A stretch of 53,651 nt of DNA from Bacteroidales bacterium UBA5429 (GTDB taxonomy: Bacteria; Bacteroidota; Bacteroidia; Bacteroidales; WCHB1-69), in assembly GCA_002427605.1 (NCBI GenBank), contig DIRT01000010.1, positions 4,134-57,784 of the forward strand, written 5' to 3'. Shown in pieces: positions 7,447-15,899 of the stretch; position 1 is the first letter of the stretch; every line of letters starts with the position of its first letter. Under the pieces are notes generated by a model. It had not been told where the DNA came from, did not search any database, and saw only the letters and a list, made by a program, of their open reading frames with translations. The position numbers and the translations under genes are program-made.

Positions 7447-8202
7447 ATGTCACGAATTAAACTTGTTTTTAATATTGTTGTTGTTGCTTGTATCCTTGTT
7501 TTAGGGATATTCGTGATTGTTAAAAAACAGAATGAATCCTGTTCAGGTATAAGGATAGCCATTGATTATAGCGGAAACAAAAAAATCGTTGATGAACAAG
7601 AGGTTCTTTCCTTGTTAGAAAATAATAAGATTAAAGTTGTTGGAATAAAAATGAAAGAACTTCAACTTGATGAAATTCAACAACTACTCTCAAATCACCC
7701 CTATGTTAAAGAGTGTAAACTTTCTCGCTCGGGGTCACAACTTTCTATTAACCTGCAACTTAGAAAACTATTAATACAACTCTTCCCCCAAAATGGGAAC
7801 AGTTGTTTTATAGATTGGGATGGAAATAAACTTCCTTTTTCAAGCAAAGTAAATGAAAAGCTGATCATTGCCAATGGGCATATCCCGGAATTTAATTCCG
7901 GTACAGATCAAATTAATAAACAACCTCAACTGATACAAGATCTGCATACCATTGCTAAAACAATAGTTGAAGATACTGTATGTCAATCTCTCTACGCTCA
8001 ACTCTACGTCAATGAAAATAATGAAATTGAGTTGATTCATAAAGAGGGCAAAACCAATGTTTTGCTTGGCAACTGCTCTAATATTGATGAGAAATTTTTT
8101 AAAATTAAAGAGTTTAACCTCTCAGTTTTACCCACTATCGGTGAACATCAGTACAAAATGATAGATGTACGTTTTCAAAATAGAATTATTGCAAAAAAAT
8201 AA
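7447..8202 (+). CDS. ftsQ: Cell division protein FtsQ
   Basis: 251 residues from ATG 7447. One N-terminal membrane helix (residues ~6-25, LVFNIVVVACILVLGIFVIV) is followed by a periplasmic POTRA-like region (LLENNKIKVVGIKMKELQLDEI, then HPYVKECKLSRSGSQL) and the FtsQ domain (FIDWDGNKLPFSSKVN). FtsQ links cytoplasmic and periplasmic parts of the divisome. The sequence is weakly conserved, as usual for Bacteroidota, but position directly before ftsA makes the call firm. The longer frame back to 7417 would start upstream of the likely transcript. Confidence 0.88.
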   Translation: MSRIKLVFNIVVVACILVLGIFVIVKKQNESCSGIRIAIDYSGNKKIVDEQEVLSLLENNKIKVVGIKMKELQLDEIQQLLSNHPYVKECKLSRSGSQLSINLQLRKLLIQLFPQNGNSCFIDWDGNKLPFSSKVNEKLIIANGHIPEFNSGTDQINKQPQLIQDLHTIAKTIVEDTVCQSLYAQLYVNENNEIELIHKEGKTNVLLGNCSNIDEKFFKIKEFNLSVLPTIGEHQYKMIDVRFQNRIIAKK

Positions 8203-8209
8203 ATAATCC

Positions 8210-9541
8210 ATGGCACAAAGAAGAAATAACTTAACAAATGACACACCTAAATTTTTTGTTGGTCTTGATATCGGTACCACTAAAATAGCCACCGTTGTTG
8301 GCTACATGGCAATGGATGGAAAAATTGAAGTCATTGGTCATGGAAAAAGCGACTCTAACGGCGTTCAGCATGGTCTGGTATATAATTTGAGCAAAACAAT
8401 AAATGGGATTAAAGCCTCTGTTGAACTCGCTTCTCATCAGTCCGGTCAACCCATTTCTGATGTTTTTGTTGGTATTGCCGGTAGGCATATTAAAAACACT
8501 GAATTCAGACATCGCATCCTTCGAAGAAATGGAACCGAAGAATTAATCCATAAGGATGAAATTGATGAGATGATCAAAACAATCAAAGAAACACCGAACC
8601 AAACCGGTGAAACAGTTATTGATGTTATTCCTCAAAAATTTTATATTGACGGTAATTATGATCGTGAAATCATTGATCCTGTCGGCGAATTGGGGATTAA
8701 ATTGGAAGGGGTTTTCCAAATTATTACCGGCAACGAACACGAAATCAATAAAGTTTTACGTTGCGTCGAAGATGCCGAATTGAACCCTGCAGATCTTATC
8801 CTGGAACCCCTTGCTTCCGGATTGGTTTCTCTTACCCAAGAAGAAAAACAAGCAGGTGTTGTTTTAGTTGATATCGGAGGTGGAACAACAGATATCGCTA
8901 TTTATCTTGAAGGGAACCCTGTTTATACACAGGTAATCCCAATTGGAGGTCATGTGATCACTTCAGACATTGCTTCTGTTTGTCAAATCCCTGAAGAAAT
9001 AGCTGAAAAACTTAAAATTAATCACGGAACTTGCCTGGTTGAAAAAAGCAATAAGAATAACTTTATCACAATTCCAAAACTGGGTCAAACTGATCCTGTT
9101 CAAATTAGCGAAGAGTATCTCGCTCAAATCATTTATGCTCGAATTATAAGAGATATTTTGAACCCGGTTAAAGTTATTATTGAAAATTCAGGATATGAAA
9201 GTAAAATCATGAGTGTTGTAATCACTGGTGGAGGTGCTTACTTGAAACATCTCAAAGAACTCGCTCAATTCACTTTCCGCAAACCTACACGTATTGGTTC
9301 TCCTGAATTTGGCTTTCTATCTGTACCTGCTGAATTAAGACATCCAATGTACTCAACCGGTTTGGGATTACTGAAATTTGGTGTTACGAATAACTTCGAT
9401 TATACCGATGATGTTGAAGAAACTCCTAAGAAAACTCGTGTTACTAAAAAAACTGATTCTTCAAAAAATGAAAACTCTATGAAAAAAGTTAAACTGTTTT
9501 TTAAAAATATGTTAGACGGCTTTATAGAAAAAACAGAATAA
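8210..9541 (+). CDS. ftsA: Cell division protein FtsA
   Basis: 443 residues of the actin/HSP70 fold. Phosphate 1 motif GLDIGTTKIATVV is near residue 18, the SHS2/1C region follows (VFVGIAGRHI), then phosphate 2 VLVDIGGGTTDIAIY and the adenosine motif VVITGGGAYL. The last ~20 residues (MKKVKLFFKNMLDGFIEK) form the amphipathic helix that anchors FtsA to the membrane. FtsA tethers FtsZ filaments and signals to the septal synthases. Starts 7 bp after ftsQ; 30 bp before ftsZ. Confidence 0.97.
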   Translation: MAQRRNNLTNDTPKFFVGLDIGTTKIATVVGYMAMDGKIEVIGHGKSDSNGVQHGLVYNLSKTINGIKASVELASHQSGQPISDVFVGIAGRHIKNTEFRHRILRRNGTEELIHKDEIDEMIKTIKETPNQTGETVIDVIPQKFYIDGNYDREIIDPVGELGIKLEGVFQIITGNEHEINKVLRCVEDAELNPADLILEPLASGLVSLTQEEKQAGVVLVDIGGGTTDIAIYLEGNPVYTQVIPIGGHVITSDIASVCQIPEEIAEKLKINHGTCLVEKSNKNNFITIPKLGQTDPVQISEEYLAQIIYARIIRDILNPVKVIIENSGYESKIMSVVITGGGAYLKHLKELAQFTFRKPTRIGSPEFGFLSVPAELRHPMYSTGLGLLKFGVTNNFDYTDDVEETPKKTRVTKKTDSSKNENSMKKVKLFFKNMLDGFIEKTE

Positions 9542-9571
9542 TAATAAACCATTAACAAAAATAATATCATA

Positions 9572-11170
9572 ATGATTGAAAGAAAGCAATTTAATCCTGA
9601 TTTTGGAACTCAATCCTCTACTTCTATAATTAAAGTTATGGGTGTTGGTGGTGGCGGTGGAAACGCCGTTAAACATATGTATAAAGAAGGAATACAAGGT
9701 GTTGATTTTTTAATCTCCAATACGGATAGATTAGCGTTAGATCAAAACCCTGTTCCCCATAAATTGGTGTTGGGTGATAGTGGACTTGGTGCCGGGGCAA
9801 ATCCGGAAGTGGCACGTCAACTTGCAAGCGAAACTACCAATGAAATTAAAGAATTGATTGGTGAAAATACTAAACTGCTCTTTTTAACTGCCGGTATGGG
9901 AAAAGGAACCGGAACAGGAGCTACTCCCGTTATTGCTAAAATTGCCAGAGAAATGGGGATCCTTACAATAGCCGTTGTTACGGAACCTTTCCTTTTTGAA
10001 GGTGCTATTGCGACACAACAAGCTTTAGCAGGTATTGCTGAACTGAAAAAAAATGTTGATTCTTTAGTTGTTATTAAGAATCAAAACATTATGAAATACT
10101 ACATCGATGCTGAATTTGATAAAGCTTTCGGATATGCTGATGATGTTCTTAAAAATGCCGTTCAGTGTATTGCTGAATTAATTACTGTTAATTTGGATCA
10201 AAATATTGACTTTAATGATATCAAAAGTATCATGGAAAATAGTGGTCCGGCTATGTTAGGTATTGCTGAAGCTGAAGGAGAAGACAGAGTGAGGAAAGTA
10301 GTTGAAGGAGCACTCAACTCCCCTCTTCTTTCAGAAGATAATATTACTAACGCCAAAAATTTCTTATTCTCATTGAGTTATGGTCCTGATGTTCCTTTTA
10401 CCATCAGCGAATTTGAAGAACTTGTAGAACTGTTATCCTCACTGAGATCTGATGATGCAAAAATTATTTGGGGAAGAACAAGAAGTAAAGAGCTAGGAAA
10501 CAAAATTAAATTGGCTGTAATCGTTACTAATTTCACTACTGAAGAAACAAGAACTGTAACGGATATTAAAACCGGTTCTGTATCACACAGTAATGATGAT
10601 GGAGACAAAACATGGGTTTCCATCGATGGTTCCTCCAAGAGCGACTATCTTACCTCCCCCCAAGTAGAAGAAAATCAAAATATGGATTACTACGGACAGC
10701 CTAAAATAACTACTGATCCTTCAATTATGTCCGATTCACCTAATCCCGCTGCTGCTACACCTAAACCTCGGAATAATCCATTAAGTTTTTTGGATTCTCC
10801 CTCTAAACCTGCAGAACAACCAAATTATCCTGAATCTGAACAAAATCCAAATTTAGAATATACCGGATCAGATATCAGAACTGAAAGAGCCAATATTATC
10901 AAAAGTCAGGAAACCCTTAAATCAGAACATCCCTATACTCAACACGGCATTTCTGAACAATCTTCTTTTGATGCCTCTATGCGTAGCAGTGTTTTGGTTG
11001 ATACTTACAGTGATGATGATAAATTTCGAAAATTAGTTAGTACTCCTGCTATTTATCAATTAGAAAAGAGTCAAAATATGCAAAGTGAAGAGCAGTCATC
11101 ATCGCTTGATCAGAGTTATTTTGAAAACAATGATGATTTAGCTGCTTTTTTGAACCAAACTCCTGACTAA
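9572..11170 (+). CDS. ftsZ: Cell division GTPase FtsZ, with atypical signature loop
   Basis: 532 residues, longer than the ~385 of E. coli because of a ~210-residue polar C-terminal linker rich in S, P, N and Q that ends in a short hydrophobic peptide (DLAAFLNQTPD). FtsZ polymerises into the division ring. The glycine-rich start GVGGGGGNAV, the synergy loop NIDFND (211-216) and the core fold are present. The tubulin signature reads GKGTGTG (110-116) where GGGTGTG is usual, and the following TKPF motif reads TEPF (near residue 138). It is co-directional with ftsA and a flippase gene 27 bp downstream. Confidence 0.96.
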   Translation: MIERKQFNPDFGTQSSTSIIKVMGVGGGGGNAVKHMYKEGIQGVDFLISNTDRLALDQNPVPHKLVLGDSGLGAGANPEVARQLASETTNEIKELIGENTKLLFLTAGMGKGTGTGATPVIAKIAREMGILTIAVVTEPFLFEGAIATQQALAGIAELKKNVDSLVVIKNQNIMKYYIDAEFDKAFGYADDVLKNAVQCIAELITVNLDQNIDFNDIKSIMENSGPAMLGIAEAEGEDRVRKVVEGALNSPLLSEDNITNAKNFLFSLSYGPDVPFTISEFEELVELLSSLRSDDAKIIWGRTRSKELGNKIKLAVIVTNFTTEETRTVTDIKTGSVSHSNDDGDKTWVSIDGSSKSDYLTSPQVEENQNMDYYGQPKITTDPSIMSDSPNPAAATPKPRNNPLSFLDSPSKPAEQPNYPESEQNPNLEYTGSDIRTERANIIKSQETLKSEHPYTQHGISEQSSFDASMRSSVLVDTYSDDDKFRKLVSTPAIYQLEKSQNMQSEEQSSSLDQSYFENNDDLAAFLNQTPD

Positions 11171-11197
11171 TTGAAAGAATAGGGCAGTTTTTTCAAT

Positions 11198-12730
11198 ATG
11201 GGTGTAATTATTAGACAAACCATTAAAGGAACCATTATTAACTATATTGGTGTTTTTATTGGTTTTATTACTACTTTCTTTGTTATTACTCATCTTCTGA
11301 CCACTGAGGAGATCGGATTAACCCGTGTTTTGGTAGATGCCGGGGTTTTGTTGGCCGGATTAGCTCAAATGGGTACCGGTTCCTCAATCATCCGCTATTT
11401 CCCCTACTTTCAAAATGCAGAAAAAAAACACCACGGGTTTTTCTTTTGGACTCTGATAATTCCTATTATAGGATTTTCTATCATTACACTTCTATCTTTA
11501 CTGTTGAAACCCCAAATCTGTTCAATATTTGGAGAAAAATCTCCCCTGTTTGTGGAGTATTACTATTTATTAGCTCCTCTCTCTTTTTTCCTGCTCTACC
11601 TTGCCGTTTTTGAGACTAACTCCAATGTGCTGATGAAGATCGCTTTTCCTAAATTGGTAAGAGAAGTGATAATTCGGTTACTCACATTGGTTACATATAT
11701 TCTGTATGGATATGATCTTATCACTTTTCAACAGTTTATTTACGCCTTTTGTGGTGTTTATAGCGTTGCTGCACTCATTAATATTATATATCTGGTCACA
11801 AGAGAAAATGTTTCTTTCAAGCCTCAATTTGATAAAATTGATCCTTTTGTAAAAAAAGATGTGGGACCTTATTCCCTATTTATCATCACTACAACATTAA
11901 TCACTGCTATTACTCCCGGTTTAAACACATTTTTTATCAGTGCCCGGTTAGGCTTAATATTTACAGGAATTTTTGCCATTGCCAATTACATCACTGCATT
12001 TATTGAGATTCCATACAGATCATTAGGTGCTATTACACAGCCTCAAATAGCCAAAACTATAAAGGATAAAGAGTTTAAAAAAACAAGTTTTCTTTGTCAG
12101 CAAGTAGCTTTACATCAATTGTTAATCGGAGGAATGATCCTTTGGTTAATCTGGATTAATATCGATTTAATTTATGAAATTATGCCCAATGGAAGCAGTT
12201 TTGCATCGGGTAAATACGTTGTACTTATTTTAGGAATTTCCAAGTTAATCAGCTCTTCATATAATGTGAGTACAACAGTATTGGGATTCTCAAAATATTA
12301 CTATTATTCACTTCTTTTCACTTTTGTTTTAACTTTTTCTGCCATTGTTTTAAATAATAAGTTAATCCCTATTTGGGGAATCAATGGCGCAGCTTCCGCA
12401 TCCTTAATTTCTACCTGTATTTTTGTGTTTCCTTTAATTTTGTTCAATCAATACAAACTGAAAACAACCTTTTTTAACTCCAAACAGTTTATAGCATTAC
12501 TGATCTTAATTGGGCTATTCTTACTTAATTGGATTTGGGAATTATCTATAAGATCTATCATTGCATTGCTCCCCTTTAAAACATTCTATTTATCACTTCT
12601 AAATGGTGTATTAAAAAGCATTATTCTGGGTTTATTTGCGATAATATTTGTGTTTAAAATTCAACTTTCTGAAGAAATTAACAAAATTATCACTTATATT
12701 TTGTCGTTTTTTACCCGAAAAGCGCAATAA
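11198..12730 (+). CDS. Polysaccharide/lipid flippase of the MOP (MATE/Wzx/MurJ-like) superfamily
   Basis: 510 residues, about 14 hydrophobic segments distributed in the two-bundle pattern of Wzx/MATE-like transporters (start IIRQTIKGTIINYIGVFIG, repeat-like second half near PGLNTFFISARLGL). The family moves undecaprenyl-linked sugars or other lipids across the inner membrane. It starts 27 bp after ftsZ, so it is probably read with the division genes, which fits a lipid-linked glycan carrier. Substrate is not readable from sequence; MurJ function is possible but not shown. Confidence 0.82.
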   Translation: MGVIIRQTIKGTIINYIGVFIGFITTFFVITHLLTTEEIGLTRVLVDAGVLLAGLAQMGTGSSIIRYFPYFQNAEKKHHGFFFWTLIIPIIGFSIITLLSLLLKPQICSIFGEKSPLFVEYYYLLAPLSFFLLYLAVFETNSNVLMKIAFPKLVREVIIRLLTLVTYILYGYDLITFQQFIYAFCGVYSVAALINIIYLVTRENVSFKPQFDKIDPFVKKDVGPYSLFIITTTLITAITPGLNTFFISARLGLIFTGIFAIANYITAFIEIPYRSLGAITQPQIAKTIKDKEFKKTSFLCQQVALHQLLIGGMILWLIWINIDLIYEIMPNGSSFASGKYVVLILGISKLISSSYNVSTTVLGFSKYYYYSLLFTFVLTFSAIVLNNKLIPIWGINGAASASLISTCIFVFPLILFNQYKLKTTFFNSKQFIALLILIGLFLLNWIWELSIRSIIALLPFKTFYLSLLNGVLKSIILGLFAIIFVFKIQLSEEINKIITYILSFFTRKAQ

Positions 12731-12829
12731 AAATTTAAACTCTATCCGTCTAAATAATTGATTTGAACTTAATTAAAAATTAAATAAATATTATTTTACG
12801 CTTAACTGTATTATTACAAATAAATAGTG

Positions 12830-12837
12830 TACTTTTG
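12830..12837 (+). promoter_or_regulatory. -7 element before the LytTR gene
   Basis: TACTTTTG matches TAnnTTTG and lies 29 bp before the ATG at 12867. It is followed by TAGATTC, similar to the initial transcribed sequence at other promoters here. No clear -33 element. Confidence 0.6.
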
Positions 12838-12866
12838 TAGATTCATATTCATAAAAATTAGAACTA

Positions 12867-13658
12867 ATGTACACTACTTCTGCTGCCTTCTTCGTAAAAA
12901 ACGAAGAACTTCGAAAAATTATTGCTGAATCCACCAGTATTTCCACAATCATTAAAAACAACGGTATTTTTAATAATAAACATCAGTTTATTGAGAAATC
13001 TATTCTTACCTTTCCGGATTTTGTAATGGTTGATCTACTCGATGAAAATGAGGATGATATTGAATCATTTCTGCCTATTTCAGCTACAACTTTAATTATC
13101 GGTATCTGTAAATCTGACCTTTTTGCATTAAAATTAATGGATAAAGGCTTTATCGATGTAATTATTAACCCAACATCAACCGAAGACTTTTCTAAAAAGT
13201 TTCTAAAAATCTTGAATTTATTTCAAGTTTTATCTCGTAAGATATTAGGAACCATATTAGTTCAATCACCGACTAATCCACATCCCTACTTCGGCAAAAG
13301 ATTTGCTTATCCTCCGTACTCCCCTCTTTATGAAGCTGAAAAAAGCATTTTGCTAAATTATAAAGGAGTAAAATCGAAAATATACCTGGAAGAGATTGTT
13401 TTTGTTTCCAGCTTAAATAACCTCATCACCATCCATACTGTAAATAAAGAAAAATATAATGCTTTTTCCTCTTTAAAAGCAATTCATGAAAAAATTGGAT
13501 ACTCTTTATTTATAAGAATAAACAAAGAAACTGTTATTAATTATAAATTTATTACCTCCTTTTCTTCAAAAGAAGTTGAAATTAATAAAGAATATACTTT
13601 TGAAGTTACCAGAGTTTATTCCGAATCTTTTAAAGAATTTATTAAAGATAAATTTTAA
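12867..13658 (+). CDS. LytTR-domain DNA-binding regulator with receiver-like N-terminus
   Basis: 263 residues. The C-terminal ~100 residues are a LytTR domain (KIYLEEIVFVSSLNNLITIHT, then SLFIRINKETVINYKFI), which binds direct repeats upstream of target genes. The N-terminal ~120 residues look like a degenerate response-regulator receiver: FPDFVMVDLLDENEDD has the usual Asp position, but helix and loop motifs (the DD pair near the start, the T/S and K) are unclear. It has its own promoter and no partner histidine kinase beside it. The LytTR call is good; phosphorylation is uncertain. Confidence 0.8.
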   Translation: MYTTSAAFFVKNEELRKIIAESTSISTIIKNNGIFNNKHQFIEKSILTFPDFVMVDLLDENEDDIESFLPISATTLIIGICKSDLFALKLMDKGFIDVIINPTSTEDFSKKFLKILNLFQVLSRKILGTILVQSPTNPHPYFGKRFAYPPYSPLYEAEKSILLNYKGVKSKIYLEEIVFVSSLNNLITIHTVNKEKYNAFSSLKAIHEKIGYSLFIRINKETVINYKFITSFSSKEVEINKEYTFEVTRVYSESFKEFIKDKF

Positions 13659-13742
13659 ATTCCAAAATCCATCTTTAAAAACTTTTTCAAATAGAAGAAT
13701 ATATACTGGAAATCGGGAAAAAAGATTTACAGAATTTTGATT

Positions 13743-13777
13743 CCGAAATCCGAAATCCGAAATTTATTATATCTTTG
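13743..13777 (+). promoter_or_regulatory. Promoter of the 13801 operon preceded by CCGAAAT heptamers
   Basis: TATCTTTG (13770-13777) followed by CAGGTTC is a perfect -7 element. Three tandem CCGAAAT heptamers (13743-13763) fill the -33 region. This is the same layout as at the rluB promoter, 11.8 kb away. Confidence 0.7.
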
Positions 13778-13800
13778 CAGGTTCTATTTGAATACATTGT

Positions 13801-14361
13801 ATGATTGTTATTGGAATTACAGGAACGATTGGCGCCGGCAAAGGAACTATCGTGGATTATTTGGTTGAGAAGTTCGGATTTACACACTATTCTGTTCGCT
13901 CTTTCTTAATCGAAGAAGCACAAAAAAGAGAATTACCACTTAACAGAGATACCTACGTAGAACTGGCAAACAGCTTGAGAGCACAACATTGCCCCTCCTA
14001 TATCACAGATCAACTTTATGAACAGGCAATGAATCAGGGAACCTCAGCAGTAATAGAAAGTTTGAGAACGCCCGGAGAAATTGAATCTCTCAGAAAAAAT
14101 AAACAGTTCTATCTGCTTGCTGTGGATGCACTGCCTGAACTAAGATATGAACGAATTGTGCTACGAAACTCGGAAACAGACCAAATCTCCTTTCAAACAT
14201 TCGTAGAAAATGAAGCAAGAGAGATGAATTCAGAAGATCCCAATAAACAAAATTTGAAAAAATGTATTCAAATGGCTGATTTTGTACTTAAAAATGATCA
14301 AACAATTCAGGATCTTTATCAACAATTGGATCAGGTTATTGCTCAAATAGTTCCAAAATAG
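13801..14361 (+). CDS. P-loop nucleotide kinase-like protein (AAA_18/dephospho-CoA-kinase-like)
   Basis: 186 residues. A Walker A loop is at the very start (GITGTIGAGKGT, residues 5-16), followed by FGFTHYSVRSFLIEEA and a regulatory-looking arginine segment (ESLRTPGEIESLR, near 86-98), typical of nucleoside-monophosphate kinase-fold proteins. The substrate is not clear: a deoxynucleotide or CoA-related kinase is possible. It is the first gene of a seven-gene run; the next gene starts 8 bp later. A dCMP deaminase gene further along the same run gives a weak hint at deoxynucleotide metabolism. Confidence 0.75.
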   Translation: MIVIGITGTIGAGKGTIVDYLVEKFGFTHYSVRSFLIEEAQKRELPLNRDTYVELANSLRAQHCPSYITDQLYEQAMNQGTSAVIESLRTPGEIESLRKNKQFYLLAVDALPELRYERIVLRNSETDQISFQTFVENEAREMNSEDPNKQNLKKCIQMADFVLKNDQTIQDLYQQLDQVIAQIVPK

Positions 14362-14369
14362 AGGGTATA

Positions 14370-15425
14370 ATGGGTAAGTGGATTAAAAAAATTATTCAGT
14401 TTGTACTATTTTTAGGATTAGGATTCTTCTTTGTTTGGTTGTCAGTAAAAAATTTGACTCCTTCAGATATCGAAATCATTCGGCAAAGCGCTCGTTCCGT
14501 ATTGGCACCTAAACCTTTCTTTTTGGTAATCCTATCGATTACTGTAATGGCTTTGGGACACTACTTCAGAGCTTTAAGAAGCATCATGTTAATCAATCCG
14601 CTGGGATATCAACTCCGAAAATCTACCTCTTTTTATGCAGTGATGGTGAGCTATCTGGCTAATCTGGCTTTTCCCCGTTTAGGAGAGGTGCTCCGCCCAA
14701 CCTTTATACAACGATATGACAATATCCCTTTCAGTAAGGCTTTGGGTACTATTGTTACCGAACGGGTTATTGATATGATCATGTTTGTTCTTATTATGAT
14801 TCTCGCCATAGTATTGAATAGCAGTATGCTCTCAGAATTGATTGTAAATCAAGCAACCGGTGAAACGCTGAGAGACTGGATAGTAAATAAAATGCAAGGT
14901 ACTCTTCTAAACGGAACCTTGATTGCATTGGGATTGGGAACTGTTGCCATTATTTTATTGGCTTACTTTTATCGGGAAAAACTGAAGAAAATACCCTTTT
15001 TTTCCAAAATAGGTCGGTTTGTTAAGGGTGCCATTCAAGGATTGATCTCTATCAAAGATATGGATAGACCTTTCCTTTTTGTTGTTTATACTCTTTTAAT
15101 CTGGGTTACTTATTTCCTGGGTGCATATATTCTTTTCTTTGCTTTTGATTTTCTCTCAGGATTGGGTTTAATGGCAGGACTCTCTGTTTTGGCTTTCGGA
15201 TCTATCGGTTTTATGATTGCACAAGGCGGTCTGGGAGCCTATCCTCTCATTGTTGCGGGAATTTTTGTATTATATGGTGTAAAATATGAAGAAGGACTGG
15301 CTGCTGCCTGGGTGGGATGGAGTGCACAAACAATTATGATTATTGTGGTTGGATTCGTCTCTTTGCTGTTGGCTTCATTGCAAAATAGAAAAACTAAAAC
15401 AAATCAAGATGAAAAAGCCGTTTAA
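14370..15425 (+). CDS. Membrane protein of the lysylphosphatidylglycerol-synthase TM (UPF0104) family
   Basis: 351 residues with about 8 membrane helices. Family features: RALRSIMLINPLGY after the second helix, the conserved NLAFPRLGEVLRPTFI stretch, TERVIDMIMF, and GGLGAYPLIVAG near the end. This domain is the flippase part of MprF and also occurs alone, where it is thought to move lipids. No synthetase domain is attached. Its end overlaps the rfaE2 start by 17 bp, so the two are translationally coupled. The transported lipid is unknown. Confidence 0.85.
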   Translation: MGKWIKKIIQFVLFLGLGFFFVWLSVKNLTPSDIEIIRQSARSVLAPKPFFLVILSITVMALGHYFRALRSIMLINPLGYQLRKSTSFYAVMVSYLANLAFPRLGEVLRPTFIQRYDNIPFSKALGTIVTERVIDMIMFVLIMILAIVLNSSMLSELIVNQATGETLRDWIVNKMQGTLLNGTLIALGLGTVAIILLAYFYREKLKKIPFFSKIGRFVKGAIQGLISIKDMDRPFLFVVYTLLIWVTYFLGAYILFFAFDFLSGLGLMAGLSVLAFGSIGFMIAQGGLGAYPLIVAGIFVLYGVKYEEGLAAAWVGWSAQTIMIIVVGFVSLLLASLQNRKTKTNQDEKAV

Positions 15426-15897
15426 TATCGATTCAAAAATTGTGACTATTGAGGATTTGCTTCAAATCAAAGAAGAACGCAAAAATGAACAAATGGTGTT
15501 CAGTAACGGCTGTTTCGATATCTTGCACGTTGGACATGTGCGCTATCTCAACGAAGCAAGAAGTTTCGGTGATTATTTAGTAATCGGACTGAATAGCGAT
15601 CGTTCGGTTCGTCAGCTTAAAGGACCTGATCGTCCTATCAATCAACAAGATAGCAGAGCAGTTATGTTGGCTGCACTCGCTTTTGTAGATTATGTGGTTA
15701 TTTTTGATGAAGAAACACCCTTGGTTTTGATTCAGCAGCTTTTACCCGATATTTTGGTTAAAGGCAGCGATTATGATCCCAAAGATATTGTAGGGGGAAA
15801 AGAGGTGATTGCAAACGGCGGCAAAGTGGTTACCGTGCCTTTGGTGGAAGGTTTTTCTTCGACTAAGATTATCAATAAACTTAAAGATCAAGCGTAA
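15409..15897 (+). CDS. rfaE2: D-glycero-beta-D-manno-heptose 1-phosphate adenylyltransferase
   Basis: 162 residues from ATG 15409; the frame is open further upstream but that part overlaps the previous gene and is not conserved. Nucleotidyltransferase motifs: FSNGCFDILHVGHVRYL (HxGH at 40-43) and GFSSTKII near the C-terminus. It corresponds to the C-terminal domain of HldE and makes ADP-heptose for the LPS core. The kinase domain (HldE N-terminal part) is not in this window, so the two activities are separate genes here, as in many Bacteroidota. Confidence 0.93.
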   Translation: MKKPFNIDSKIVTIEDLLQIKEERKNEQMVFSNGCFDILHVGHVRYLNEARSFGDYLVIGLNSDRSVRQLKGPDRPINQQDSRAVMLAALAFVDYVVIFDEETPLVLIQQLLPDILVKGSDYDPKDIVGGKEVIANGGKVVTVPLVEGFSSTKIINKLKDQA

Positions 15898-15899
15898 AA

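Noticed and set aside
15343..15408. Upstream extension of rfaE2
   Set aside because: It overlaps the preceding gene and is not conserved; ATG 15409 fits the family.
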